Assembly (NCBI GenBank): GCA_966185765.1
Contig: CBIFVZ010000001.1
Location: 124,001-188,000 of the forward strand
Origin: CBIFVZ01 sp966185765
GTDB lineage: Bacteria; Pseudomonadota; Gammaproteobacteria; Enterobacterales; Enterobacteriaceae
Direction of reading: 5' to 3'
DNA length: 64,000 nt
The position numbers and the translations under genes were made by a program. The notes under the pieces were generated by a model. The model did no database searches. It was not told where the DNA came from and was given only the letters and a program-made list of their open reading frames with translations. Each line of letters starts with the position of its first letter. The stretch's first letter is position 1. Below are positions 45,066-54,502 of this stretch, piece after piece.

Positions 45066-45658
45066 CCGCGCGCGATGAAAATTACTTTACCGAAAAATAT
45101 GGCCTGACCCGCACGCACTCAGAAGTGCTGAACGCCGCCGGGATCGTGCCCCCTGGCCGTGCGCTGGATTTGGGCTGTGGCAATGGCCGCAACAGCCTGT
45201 ATCTGGCGGCTAACGGTTTTGATGTTACGGCCTGGGATCGCAATAGTATGAGCATTGACAATCTGCGCCGCATTGTTAGCGCAGAAGGGCTGGAGGGTAT
45301 GCTGCGCAGCGATATTGTCGACCTGGATACGGTGAAATTTGACGGCGAGTACGACTTTATTCTTTCCACCGTAGTGATGATGTTTCTGCAACCGCAAACC
45401 ATTCCCGGGCTGATTGACAACATGCAGCGCACCACCCGCAGCGGTGGCTATAACCTGATTGTCGCGGCGATGGATACCGAGGACTACCCCTGCACGGTAG
45501 GTTTCCCGTTTGCTTTTCGTACCGGTGAGCTAAAGCGCTACTACGCAGGCTGGGAGCTTATTAAATACAACGAAGACGTGGGTGAACTGCACCGCACCGA
45601 TGCCAACGGCAACCGTATCAAACTGCGTTTTGCGACCCTGCTGGCGCGCAAGGCGTAA
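45062..45658 (+). CDS. tehB: tellurite methyltransferase
   Basis: 198 residues from ATG 45062. A SAM-dependent methyltransferase that volatilises or detoxifies tellurite when overexpressed. Motif I ALDLGCGNGRNSLYLAANG starts near residue 35, STVVMMFLQ is motif II/post region near 103, and GFPFAFRTGELKRYY plus the tail DVGELHRTDANGNRIKLRF are nearly as in E. coli. It now follows a collapsed tehA, so it would be expressed without its membrane partner. Confidence 0.95.
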   Translation: MTARDENYFTEKYGLTRTHSEVLNAAGIVPPGRALDLGCGNGRNSLYLAANGFDVTAWDRNSMSIDNLRRIVSAEGLEGMLRSDIVDLDTVKFDGEYDFILSTVVMMFLQPQTIPGLIDNMQRTTRSGGYNLIVAAMDTEDYPCTVGFPFAFRTGELKRYYAGWELIKYNEDVGELHRTDANGNRIKLRFATLLARKA

Positions 45659-45731
45659 AAACGAGCGCCAGCCTAACCCTGCCGTTGCCTGAGGGCGGGC
45701 CATAAACTCAGAAAACCCCGAAAGTACCCGC

Positions 45732-45757
45732 AAAAGCGCCACTCAACTGGCGCTTTT
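45732..45757. terminator. bidirectional terminator after tehB
   Basis: AAAAGCGCCA, a six-base loop and TGGCGCTTTT form a perfect 10-bp stem with A and T tails on both strands. Confidence 0.85.
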
Positions 45758-45837
45758 CCTTCTCAATACCGCTCACGCCAAAACCTCCACGCTATTACAT
45801 CTATACTGAAACGTTTTGCGCCAGTGGAGGAAGCCCG

Positions 45838-46941
45838 ATGGACTACTTTGAGAAAATCAACGTTCTGCCTCTCGTGATGTCGGTCCCGTTCTGGACCCGT
45901 ATTGCCACCGTTATCATTGTTACGCTGCTCGTATACTGGCTGATTAATAAGCTGCTGAAGTTGTTGCACAAAACCATTCTTTCCTGGAATGAAGAGGCAA
46001 AGGGCGTCAGCCGCTACCGCTTTATCCTGTTTGACATGCTTAACCGCACCAATCGGTTTTTGATTTTTATCGCCGCGTTCTTGTTCAGTTTGCGCTTTGT
46101 CGATCTCCCGCAAAACCTCGCCAGTACCATTTCTCACGCCTGGTTTTTGGTGCTGGCCATACAAGTGGCTATCTGGCTCGATCAGGCGGTACTTTCATGG
46201 ATGCAGCGCTTGCTGTATAAGCCTGGCATCAATCGCAACCCGGTGACGCTGGTTATTCTTGGCGTGATGCTGCGTGTACTGGTGTGGTCAGTGATGTTGC
46301 TGTCGATTCTCGCCAATGCCGGGGTGGATATCACCGCACTTATCGCCAGTCTCGGGGTAGGCGGTATTGCCATAGCCCTTGCCGTGCAGACGGTACTGAG
46401 CGATGTCTTTGCTTCACTGTCTATCGGGTTTGATAAGCCATTTGAAATTGGGGATTTTATTGTTTTTAACGATGTCTCCGGCACCATTGAACATATCGGT
46501 CTGAAGACAACGCGCATTCGCAGCCTGAGCGGGGAGCAAATTGTCTGTGCCAACGCAATATTGCTGCAACAGACTATTCATAACTACAAACGTATGCAGA
46601 CCCGGCGCATTGTCTTTACTTTTGGCGTCTCGCCTGCCACACCGCCCCATAAACTGCGCCTGATTGGCGATATGGTGAAGAAGATAATTGTTGATTTGGG
46701 TGAAACTCAGTTCGATCGTGCGCACTTTCTGGCGTTTGACCAGGACAGGTTAACGTTTGAAGTGGTGCATATCGTTAATACGGCAGATTACAACAAGTAC
46801 ATGGATTTACAGCAGGAAATCAACATTCGCCTGATGGAGCAACTGGAGGCTAACGGTATTCAGCTGGCACTGCCGAGTATGATTCTGATGCCGCAAAAAG
46901 CGAAGACGCCGAACCCACGCGGCGAGGCCGTAAGCGTGTAA
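45838..46941 (+). CDS. MscS-family mechanosensitive channel
   Basis: 367 residues with four to five membrane segments in the first half. The pore helix TM3 is clear: ALIASLGVGGIAIALAVQTV near residue 170, followed by the upper beta domain (FEIGDFIVFNDVSGTIEHIG, TTRIRSLSGEQIVCANAILL) and a cytoplasmic alpha/beta vestibule. It resembles medium-size MscS relatives such as YnaI but I would not fix the symbol. It gates under membrane tension on hypo-osmotic shock. Monocistronic, between the tehB terminator and a TPR gene. Confidence 0.88.
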   Translation: MDYFEKINVLPLVMSVPFWTRIATVIIVTLLVYWLINKLLKLLHKTILSWNEEAKGVSRYRFILFDMLNRTNRFLIFIAAFLFSLRFVDLPQNLASTISHAWFLVLAIQVAIWLDQAVLSWMQRLLYKPGINRNPVTLVILGVMLRVLVWSVMLLSILANAGVDITALIASLGVGGIAIALAVQTVLSDVFASLSIGFDKPFEIGDFIVFNDVSGTIEHIGLKTTRIRSLSGEQIVCANAILLQQTIHNYKRMQTRRIVFTFGVSPATPPHKLRLIGDMVKKIIVDLGETQFDRAHFLAFDQDRLTFEVVHIVNTADYNKYMDLQQEINIRLMEQLEANGIQLALPSMILMPQKAKTPNPRGEAVSV

Positions 46942-47143
46942 TGCGCCGTAAACCGCAGCACATTTAAGGCTTTTTAAGAAATCAGCACGCGGCAAAACAG
47001 GATAAAATCCGCGAAAGATAGGTGGTTATCAACGACGTTTTGCGGTTTTTTTCAATCTACAGGGATAAATTGCGGTCTGCGTGGGGTGAACGTCCTGCGC
47101 AGGTATGCGTACCAGGTATGGGTTATCAGGGGAGTCAGGCGAA

Positions 47144-48637
47144 ATGAAAGGAATACGTGCGCAACAAGAGAAGAGTGTGATAGCTCTGCGCCAGGCGGTT
47201 ACAGCCCTGATGAACAGCGGCAAGTACCAGGAAGCATTAAAGAAAATACAAAGTCGGCTGCTGTTTGGGCCAAAAGATGAGTGGCTGGCAGTGGAAGCGG
47301 CGCGCTGCTGTCGCAGATTGGGCAAACAGGATGAGGCACAGCGCTATTACAGCCAGGCACTGAGAATCACGCCAGATAATGCCGGCGCGCTTAACGGTCT
47401 TGGGTTGATTCACTATGAGCGTGGTAATCACGAAGAAGCCGAAAACTGCTACCGTAAGGCGCTCGCCAGCATCAGTAACTACCCGGCGTGCCGCAATAAC
47501 TATGGTGTGTTGCTACACAAAATGGACCGTTTTGAAGAGGCGGCGGCGCAGTATGAAGCCGCACTGGCAAGCGAGCCGGATTATGATGACGCACGCTATG
47601 GTCTGGCGTCTGTTTACGGACAAATCCAGCGGCTTGAGGAGGCTGAAAAGCATTTACGCTGTATCCTTGCTCGCAACCCTCAGGACACGCGCAGCAGCAC
47701 AGTGTTAGGCATGGTGTTAATGCAGCGTGGTCAGCATCAGGAAGGGTGGGATTTATATCGCGGGCGTTACAGTGAGAGCAACCCTTACCAGTTTGTGAAA
47801 CGACCAGCGTTTAACTCGCCGTACTGGCAGGGCGAAGACCTGCACGGTAAGTCGATAATGGTGCATCGTGAGCAGGGGCTGGGTGATGAAATTCAGTTCA
47901 GCCGCTACGTCAGTCGCCTCAAACGTGAAAAGGGGGCAAAGGCGGTGTATCTGGTGTGCACGAAAAGCGCGCTACCGCTGTTACGCCAGCTGCCGGATGT
48001 CGATGGCGTTATTGCTCAGGAGCCTGGCAACGAGATCCCCTTTTTTGATTACTGGGTGATGTTGTTGGACTTGCCGCTGTACTTCTGTGAAACACCCGCG
48101 CCATTTGCGCTGATGCCGCCGTATTTCTCTGCCTGTGAAGATGCTATCCAGCGCTGGCCGCTGCCAGCGGGAAAACTGTGTGTAGGCGTGGTATGGAAAG
48201 GGTCAACAGGACATGACAAAGACCGCTTTCGTTCTTTGCCGGGGCTTGAGACGCTGCGCCCATTGTTCAGCGTACCGGGAATAGCGTGGATAAGCCTGCA
48301 AAAAGGTGCCGGTGAAGAAGAGGCGCGCAATCCGCCTGCGGGAATATCCTTGCTGGCGCTGGGACATCAGATACAGGATTACACCGACACGGCGGCCATT
48401 ATTGCCCAGCTCAGTCTGGTTATTACCGTAGATACGTCGGTAGCGCACCTTGCAGGCGCTATGGACAAACCCTGCTGGACGCTGATTTCCTCTTTTTGCA
48501 CAGACTGGCGCTGGCGCGACGGGCAGGATACTACGCACTGGTATCCCGCTATGCGTCTGTTGCGTGGTGATGCTCAGGGGAACTGGGAACCCGCCATTAT
48601 GCGTATGCGTGAAGCATTGCTGGCGATGGTGAGTTAG
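47144..48637 (+). CDS. TPR protein with glycosyltransferase-9-like C-terminal domain
   Basis: 497 residues from ATG 47144 (AGGGGAG at 47128); an ATG at 47105 is in frame. Residues about 15-200 form five or so tetratricopeptide repeats (NALGLIHYERGNHEEAENCYRKAL type, here with AGALNGLGLIHYERGNHEE). The second half looks like a GT9/ADP-heptosyltransferase-related fold: VHREQGLGDEIQFSRY near 245, VVWKGSTGHDKDRFRSL near 350, and VITVDTSVAHLAGAMDKP near 425. This TPR-GT pairing is found in proteins proposed to glycosylate proteins, but substrate and activity here are unknown. Confidence 0.78.
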   Translation: MKGIRAQQEKSVIALRQAVTALMNSGKYQEALKKIQSRLLFGPKDEWLAVEAARCCRRLGKQDEAQRYYSQALRITPDNAGALNGLGLIHYERGNHEEAENCYRKALASISNYPACRNNYGVLLHKMDRFEEAAAQYEAALASEPDYDDARYGLASVYGQIQRLEEAEKHLRCILARNPQDTRSSTVLGMVLMQRGQHQEGWDLYRGRYSESNPYQFVKRPAFNSPYWQGEDLHGKSIMVHREQGLGDEIQFSRYVSRLKREKGAKAVYLVCTKSALPLLRQLPDVDGVIAQEPGNEIPFFDYWVMLLDLPLYFCETPAPFALMPPYFSACEDAIQRWPLPAGKLCVGVVWKGSTGHDKDRFRSLPGLETLRPLFSVPGIAWISLQKGAGEEEARNPPAGISLLALGHQIQDYTDTAAIIAQLSLVITVDTSVAHLAGAMDKPCWTLISSFCTDWRWRDGQDTTHWYPAMRLLRGDAQGNWEPAIMRMREALLAMVS

Positions 48638-48684
48638 AGAGCGATAATTTTGCGGCTGGCAGAGAGGTCAGCAGCCTTAATCAC

Positions 48685-49851
48685 TTAGCGCCGACGCACG
48701 CGGGTTAGCAGTGCGTAGCATACGCCGCCACCCACCAGCCCCCAGAAGGCTGAACTCACACCGTATAGCGTCAGCCCGGATGCGGTTATCAAAAAGGTGA
48801 CAACGGCGGCGTCACGTTCAGTGTCATGCGCCAGCGCCTGATACAGGCTGCCGCCAAGCGTACTCAGCAGCGCCAGTCCAGCCAGAGTATGAATAAACGC
48901 CACGGGCAAGGCCGCCAGTAAAATAGCAATCCCACCGCCAAATACCCCGGCTATGAGATAGAACACGCCTGCCGCCGCCGCAGCCTGCCAGCGGCGCGCC
49001 GGGTCCGGGTGGGCTTCTTCACTCTGACAGATAGCGGCGGTAATGGCCGCAATACCCACCGAATACACGCCAAACGGTGCGAGCACCAGAGTGACCAGAC
49101 CGGTTGTTGTCATTAACGGCGAGACCGGCACGTTATAGCCTGCGGCCTTCAGCGCCGCCACGCCAGGCGCGTTTTGTGAGGCCATCGTCACCAGGAAAAA
49201 GGGCAGCCCAATGCCAATGAGCGTGGTAAGACTAAAAGTCGGCGTGGTCCATACCGGCGCGGCAAATAGACTCATTGCGGGTTGTGTACTGACGTTGCCG
49301 CTAAAAATGGCAACGCCCAGTCCGATTAGCAGCGCTACCGCCACCGCATAGCGCGGGACGCATACTTTCGTGATAAGCCAGCTTACCAGCATCGCCCCGC
49401 ACATCAGTGCCTGATCGCTCAGGCCACTGAAGGTATCAAGCCCAAAACGCAGCAAAATCCCGGCCAGCATGGCGGCAGCGAGCGTGTGGGGAATAATACG
49501 CATCAGCCGCGCGAACAGGCCGGTCACACCACATACAACAATCAGTACAGCGGCAAAAATAAACACACCGACTGCTTCGCCGAGCGTGACACCATGCAGA
49601 CTGGTTGCAAGCAGGGCAGCTCCGGGTGTGGACCATGCTGTTAACACCGGCGCACGGTAGCGCAGCGTCAGAAAAAGCGTACTGAGCCCCATTGCAAGGC
49701 CAAGCATGGTCATCCAGCCCGCAATTTGCCCGGGTGTTGCGCCCGCTGCGGCTGCCGCTTGCCAGATAATGGCGGCGGAACTGGCATAGCCAACCAGCAC
49801 GGCGATAAAGCCGGAAAAGAACGTGGGCAGAGGGACGGCAGATAAACGCAT
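48685..49851 (-). CDS. ydcO: YdcO, BenE-family benzoate-type transporter
   Basis: 388 residues from ATG 49851, preceded on its strand by GGAGCC; the longer frame to 49971 overlaps ydcN and is rejected. About 11-12 membrane segments of the BenE family; SSAAIIWQAAAAAG near residue 20, LTAWSTPGAALLATS near 65, and SQNAPGVAALKAAGYN near 235 are characteristic. The family is annotated as benzoate:H+ symporters; the true substrate of YdcO is not established. It is divergent from ydcN with about 90 bp between, as in E. coli. Confidence 0.93.
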   Translation of the reverse strand: MRLSAVPLPTFFSGFIAVLVGYASSAAIIWQAAAAAGATPGQIAGWMTMLGLAMGLSTLFLTLRYRAPVLTAWSTPGAALLATSLHGVTLGEAVGVFIFAAVLIVVCGVTGLFARLMRIIPHTLAAAMLAGILLRFGLDTFSGLSDQALMCGAMLVSWLITKVCVPRYAVAVALLIGLGVAIFSGNVSTQPAMSLFAAPVWTTPTFSLTTLIGIGLPFFLVTMASQNAPGVAALKAAGYNVPVSPLMTTTGLVTLVLAPFGVYSVGIAAITAAICQSEEAHPDPARRWQAAAAAGVFYLIAGVFGGGIAILLAALPVAFIHTLAGLALLSTLGGSLYQALAHDTERDAAVVTFLITASGLTLYGVSSAFWGLVGGGVCYALLTRVRRR

Positions 49852-49942
49852 GGCAGGCTCCGGTCGGGTGAGTCCGGCGACTATAGCACCGTGCGTTATA
49901 ACGCACAAGACGCTACAATACGTCAAAAACAGGAGGGTTTTT

Positions 49943-50464
49943 ATGGACATAACCAGCAGAATGGCAAGCATACTCCGACAGCTACGTCAGGCCCGTAGCT
50001 GGAGTTTGACGCAGGCGGCAGAGCGCACCGGCGTGTCAAAAGCGATGCTCGGCCAGATTGAGCGCGGAGAATCCAGCCCGACGGTGGCCACGCTCTGGAA
50101 GATTGCCACCGGCTTTAACGTGCCGTTTTCAGCGTTTTTCAGCACTCAACTTCCAGCAACGGGTACGGCATCAACAGAGATGGTTGCTGTGCCGCTCTTT
50201 CCTTATGATGAAGCCCTGCGTTTTGATTTGCTGGCGGTAACGTTGCCTGCGGGGGCTTTGAGTGAATCATCACCCCATGAACGTGGGGTGATTGAACATG
50301 TGGTGGTGATTGAGGGCGTGCTGGAGATTGGTCAGCACGGCAACTGGCACAAACTACAGGCCGCAGAGGGTCTGCGTTTTGCAGGTGACATTGCCCATAG
50401 CTATCGCAACCTTAGCGCTGTGCCGTGTCACTTTCACTCACTGATTCATTACCCCCAGCGCTAG
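49943..50464 (+). CDS. ydcN: YdcN, XRE-cupin transcriptional regulator
   Basis: 173 residues from ATG 49943 with AGGAGG six bases upstream. The N-terminal XRE helix-turn-helix is SLTQAAERTGVSKAMLGQIE near residue 22 and the C-terminal cupin pocket is around ERGVIEHVVVIEGVLEIGQ near 113-131. Such regulators usually control a neighbouring transporter or catabolic gene, so it probably regulates divergent ydcO. Its 3' end overlaps the convergent next gene by 53 nt. Confidence 0.92.
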   Translation: MDITSRMASILRQLRQARSWSLTQAAERTGVSKAMLGQIERGESSPTVATLWKIATGFNVPFSAFFSTQLPATGTASTEMVAVPLFPYDEALRFDLLAVTLPAGALSESSPHERGVIEHVVVIEGVLEIGQHGNWHKLQAAEGLRFAGDIAHSYRNLSAVPCHFHSLIHYPQR

Positions 50465-51032
50465 TTGCGCCGCACAGTGGCACCAGGCTGCCGTGCGCGT
50501 TGCGGGTAAAAAACTCGCTGTAGTCGTGGGTGAGTTGGTTAGCATCGGCAATGGCTTTTGCTGTGGCATACAAGGCATCGGCACGGTTGTAATCACGCCA
50601 GCCGTCTTTATCCGCACAGTCGGGCGCGCGTCTGAGGCTGGCACCGGTGGCGGCAAATTGTGCCATGAGAGTCTGCAGTTGCTCGCGGGCAGCCTGCTGG
50701 CGCTGCGCGGCGTTCTCTTCTGCTATCTGTTCGCTGCTGTGTGCGAGCGCCAGCGCGCAGGCCTCTTGTTCTTTGTTCTGTGCCTGATGTTGCGCAATCA
50801 GCGCCTTTTCGCGCTGCTCCAGCACCGTTTCCCACTGCGAGAGCTTTTCTCTCTCGTCCAGGCGTGTTTTATAAAAGGCCATTTGTTCATTTTTCAGCGC
50901 AAGGGCATGCGCCGTCAGTGCCTTATACTGCTCCCAGATCTTCACGCCTGCCCAGGCAAAACACATCACCACGACCAGCGTTGGGACAATATATCTACGT
51001 GTAAACAGCACAAGCCAGGTGTTCAGTTCCAT
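50412..51032 (-). CDS. single-pass membrane protein with coiled coil, unknown function
   Basis: 206 residues. One membrane segment near residues 13-31 (RYIVPTLVVVMCFAWAGV) is followed by a long, Gln/Glu/Ala-rich helix (about 40-125) predicted to be a coiled coil, then a small domain with two Cys (APDCADKDGWRDYN and SLVPLCGATS) that could form a disulfide. The periplasmic part contains DALYATAKAIADANQLTHD, which resembles DUF2514-type phage spanin/lysis-like proteins in general layout, but no firm assignment is possible. It overlaps ydcN tail to tail. Confidence 0.65.
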   Translation of the reverse strand: MELNTWLVLFTRRYIVPTLVVVMCFAWAGVKIWEQYKALTAHALALKNEQMAFYKTRLDEREKLSQWETVLEQREKALIAQHQAQNKEQEACALALAHSSEQIAEENAAQRQQAAREQLQTLMAQFAATGASLRRAPDCADKDGWRDYNRADALYATAKAIADANQLTHDYSEFFTRNAHGSLVPLCGATSAGGNESVSESDTAQR

Positions 51033-51223
51033 TTTTATAAAGCCATCCGTGTCAGCGATTCTCCTGAAGATGAATAAGATAACGGCTAACGCGCTGATAA
51101 TATTGCTAAGTTGTGCTGATGGCGCCTGTTTTTCTCAGCAGAAATTAAAATGGCAAACGGGTTTTGCTGACCGGGCATTCTGTCTACAATAGCGGCCTTT
51201 CAGCACATAACGGATAAGCTTAA

Positions 51224-53197
51224 ATGCGCCTGCACTCTGACGCTCTCGAACTGCTCAGCCCGGCCCGCGACACCGCCATCGCCCGCGAGGCAATCCTCCA
51301 CGGTGCCGATGCGGTGTATATCGGTGGCCCTGGCTTTGGCGCTCGCCATAACGCCGGTAACAGCCTGCAAGATATTGCCGAACTGGTTCCTTTTGCCCAT
51401 CGCTTTGGGGCGAAAGTGTTCGTGACGCTTAACACCATTCTTCACGACGACGAGCTGGAACCGGCGCGTCGGCTTATCCATGATATCTATAACGTCGGCG
51501 TGGATGCGTTGATTGTGCAGGACATGGGCATTCTGGAGCTGGATATTCCGCCTATCGATCTGCACGCCAGCACCCAGTGCGACATCCGCAGCGTGGAAAA
51601 GGCCCAGTTTTTGTCGCAGGCCGGTTTCTCGCAAATCGTGCTGGCGCGTGAGCTGGATTTACAGCACATTCGCGCCATTCACGACACCACCGATGCCACG
51701 CTGGAGTTCTTTATTCACGGCGCACTGTGCGTGGCATATTCTGGCCAGTGCTATATCTCTCATGCCCAGACCGGGCGCAGCGCCAACCGTGGCGACTGCT
51801 CACAGGCGTGCCGCCTGCCGTTCACGCTCAAGGATGACCAGGGGCGCGTGGTGGCGTTTGAAAAACACCTGCTGTCGATGAAAGACAACAACCAGACCGC
51901 CAACCTGGCGGCGCTGGTGGATGCCGGTGTGCGTTCTTTCAAAATTGAAGGGCGCTATAAAGATATGAGCTACGTGAAAAACATCACGGCCTGGTATCGC
52001 CAGCAGCTTGATGCGCTGCTTGAAGACCGCAGCAGTCTGCGTCGCGCGTCTTATGGGCGTACCCGGCATTTCTTTGCACCCTCGCCGGATAAAACCTTCC
52101 ACCGTGGCAGTACTGACTACTTTGTCAATGGTCGCAAGGGGGATATTGGTGCGTTCGATTCCCCCACGTTTGTTGGCCTGCCGGTGGGTGAGCTACTTAA
52201 AGTAGGGCCAGACTGGATTGATGTGCAAAGTAGTGAAGAGATGGCGAATGGCGACGGCCTGAACGCGATGGTGAAGCGTGACGTGGTGGGTTTTCGCGTC
52301 AATGTGGCGGAAAAGACCGGCAATGGGCGCTGGCGTTTATGGCCAAACGAACTGCCGGAAGGGCTGCGTAAGCTGCGTTTGCCGCATCCGCTTAGCCGTA
52401 ACCTTGACCACCGCTGGCAGCAGGCGCTGCTAAAAAACTCCAGCGAGCGGCGCATTGACGTCACGCTTGAGCTGGGCGGCTGGGAAGAGCAGTTGATTTT
52501 AACCGCCACCAGCGAAGATGGCGTGAGCGTCACCCATACGCTCGACGGGCAGTTCAGCGCGGCGAACGACGCGCAAAAAGGGCGTGAGGCACTGGAGGCT
52601 GGGCTTGCAAAGCTCGGGCAGACAATTTACCGCGCAAGCCACGTGCAGCTAACGCTGCCGGAGATGTATTTTGTGCCAAACGGCCAGCTCAACCAGCTAC
52701 GCCGCGAGACGATAGACATGCTTGATGAAGCGCGTGTAGCGGCTTATTCACGCGTGACCCGCAAGGCTGAAAGCACGCCGCCGCCCGTATGGCCGGAGAG
52801 CCATCTGACGTTCCTTGCCAATGTGTATAACGACAAGGCACGTCAGTTCTGGCAGCGTCATGGCGTGGAACTGATTGACGCGGCTTACGAGGCACATGAA
52901 GAAAAAGACGACGTGCCGGTGATGATAACCAAGCACTGCCTGCGTTTTGCCTTTAACCTGTGTCCGAAGCAGGCAAAGGGCAATATCAAAAGCTGGCGCG
53001 CCACGCCGATGCAACTGGTGCATCAGGATGAAGTGCTGACGCTTAAATTTGACTGCCGCCCATGTGAAATGCATGTCATCGGTAAGATGAAAAATCACGT
53101 GCTGAAAATGCCGCTACCGGGCAGCGTGGTGGGATCGGTTTCACCGGATGAGTTGCTCAAAACGTTGCCGTCACGACGCGACAAAAGCGCCTTATAA
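51224..53197 (+). CDS. rlhA: 23S rRNA C2501 hydroxylation protein RlhA (peptidase U32 family)
   Basis: 657 residues (E. coli YdcP/RlhA about 653). It is required for 5-hydroxycytidine at position 2501 of 23S rRNA. It starts LHSDALELLSPARDTAIARE with the AVYIGGPGFGARHNAGNS segment near residue 35. U32 signature cysteines likely binding an Fe-S cluster are in SGQCYISH, GDCSQACRLP near 180-195, and further Cys in KHCLRFAFNLCPKQ and FDCRPCEMH at the C-terminal domain. Formerly annotated as a protease or collagenase; RNA modification is the supported role. A terminator follows. Confidence 0.94.
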   Translation: MRLHSDALELLSPARDTAIAREAILHGADAVYIGGPGFGARHNAGNSLQDIAELVPFAHRFGAKVFVTLNTILHDDELEPARRLIHDIYNVGVDALIVQDMGILELDIPPIDLHASTQCDIRSVEKAQFLSQAGFSQIVLARELDLQHIRAIHDTTDATLEFFIHGALCVAYSGQCYISHAQTGRSANRGDCSQACRLPFTLKDDQGRVVAFEKHLLSMKDNNQTANLAALVDAGVRSFKIEGRYKDMSYVKNITAWYRQQLDALLEDRSSLRRASYGRTRHFFAPSPDKTFHRGSTDYFVNGRKGDIGAFDSPTFVGLPVGELLKVGPDWIDVQSSEEMANGDGLNAMVKRDVVGFRVNVAEKTGNGRWRLWPNELPEGLRKLRLPHPLSRNLDHRWQQALLKNSSERRIDVTLELGGWEEQLILTATSEDGVSVTHTLDGQFSAANDAQKGREALEAGLAKLGQTIYRASHVQLTLPEMYFVPNGQLNQLRRETIDMLDEARVAAYSRVTRKAESTPPPVWPESHLTFLANVYNDKARQFWQRHGVELIDAAYEAHEEKDDVPVMITKHCLRFAFNLCPKQAKGNIKSWRATPMQLVHQDEVLTLKFDCRPCEMHVIGKMKNHVLKMPLPGSVVGSVSPDELLKTLPSRRDKSAL

Positions 53198-53215
53198 TCC
53201 ACAGTTCTACTGTCA

Positions 53216-53246
53216 AAGCCGGTCAGTCACTGATCGGCTTTTTTTT
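53216..53246 (+). terminator. rho-independent terminator of rlhA
   Basis: AAGCCGGTCAG, a three-base loop and CTGATCGGCTT (one G-T pair) are followed by T8. Confidence 0.88.
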
Positions 53247-53247
53247 G

Positions 53248-53440
53248 TCAGCAAAAAGCGCCGCTGTGCGGCGCGTTCAGAGGCAGTTTCAGAGGGCGTC
53301 GTTGAATTAACGGGAGCCGGGTTTGCCCGTTACTGGACACCATCACGATAATCGCAATCAGCGATGCCAGGCAAAACGCCACGTCGAATGCGCCAACCAG
53401 CGAAAGGTGGGAAGACTTAGTGTACAACGCTACGTGAAAA
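53248..53440 (-). pseudogene. remnant of an MFS-like transporter 3' end
   Basis: On the minus strand a frame open for about 60 codons reads ...YTKSSHLSLVGAFDVAF, then CLASLIAIIVMVSSN and a polar tail ending at a TGA (53248-53250). It looks like the last membrane segment and C-terminal tail of an MFS transporter. There is no start and its upstream part runs into the SMR remnant in another frame. Confidence 0.4.
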
Positions 53441-53550
53441 CAGGTTGATGACCAGCACGCCTGCGATAATCAGGCCCATACCCAGCATGGCGGGCCAGTC
53501 GGGTTTATGGTCAAGCAGCAACCAGCCAATAAGCGCTCTGGTCACATCTG
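53417..53550 (-). pseudogene. remnant of an EmrE/SMR-family small multidrug transporter
   Basis: A minus-strand frame ending with TAA at 53417-53419 reads ALIGWLLLDHKPDWPAMLGM, then GLIIAGVLVINLFSRSVVH. This matches the C-terminal membrane segment of SMR exporters (EmrE ends IIGMMLICAGVLIINLLSRS). The first three membrane segments are absent. It indicates a deleted efflux gene downstream of rlhA. Confidence 0.65.
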
Positions 53551-53786
53551 GCGTCTGAGTCTGTCGGCCAGTGGTCAGAATGTCTGCTGTCGGCACACGT
53601 GTTAGGTAGCGTGGTGCCCGGTGTCGTAGCGGGCAAAAGGGATATAAGCCTGGCTTAACGTGAATGCCAGACCTTCAGAGAGTGACAGAACAGTATCAGC
53701 CCAACAACTCAGCTACTGCTTTGAGCTTCTTTTGCCCCATAATTTTCCTGTTCCTCTGTCGGTATGAGCATATAAAAAACGGATAA

Positions 53787-54083
53787 TTATAGTCTCATGA
53801 GAATGCTTTCTTTTTTAACTTCTGTTCTTTCAGTCAAAACGCTTACGGGTGGAAGGTTTTCTCCTCTCAGGGAGGCGGCCAGTCTCTTATTTTCAATGAC
53901 GGTTCTGATTTCTTTTAAGCGCCGGGAAAGAGAGCGTGCAGCAGATCCGAAGGTAAAGCCGACGAATATCATCAGGTAGATAAAAAGAAAAGGAATATTT
54001 TCAGAAGAGAATGATGTCTGAATATCTAATGTGGGAGCGCTACCCCAGATGAATTGGGGAAATTCGATAAAGACGGACTTTGA
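53787..54083 (-). pseudogene. probable N-terminally truncated membrane protein
   Basis: A minus-strand frame open from 54083 to 53787 reads SKSVFIEFPQFIWGSAPTLD, then IQTSFSSENIPFLFIYLMIF and a basic helix SAARSLSRRLKEIRTVIENK. One clear membrane segment is followed by an Arg/Lys/Glu helix. The first possible ATG (53972) lies inside the membrane segment, so the protein as it stands has lost its start or is a fragment. Family not recognised. Confidence 0.45.
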
Positions 54084-54502
54084 CTAAGGCCTGAGTGTAA
54101 TTCACTGTCTTACATTCCCTGTGGCTTATATTGCTGCTGAACACTACTCCCATGTTATAACTGGCGAGAGTAAATTATTCTTTCAGTTTTAAAAAGGAAG
54201 TTATCTGGAGTTTTTGTGTTTATTTTCATGAGGTGCTGAATAGAAATAAAACATTCTTGCTGTGCTTTAGAAAGCAGCCTTAAATTATTGATAAAGTAAA
54301 TGGATTGGTATGAAAGATTCATCACAAGAATGCGTTGAGGCTCATGATATTTTCCTTTACAACGAGTTCGAAGTTATTCTTAATAGGGTGTTAAAACACT
54401 CTTTAGTTTGATGCGGAATTAAAATATTCAATGCAGACACCGGCGTGAATTTAGCATCTATAACTATAATAACGATATGGCTCTGGCGGAAAGGATATCT
54501 TT
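54084..54502. other. AT-rich stretch before the T6SS island
   Basis: About 420 bp of AT-rich sequence with no gene of supportable length. It marks the junction between core genome and the T6SS island and probably holds the promoter of the DotU-like gene. Confidence 0.5.
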
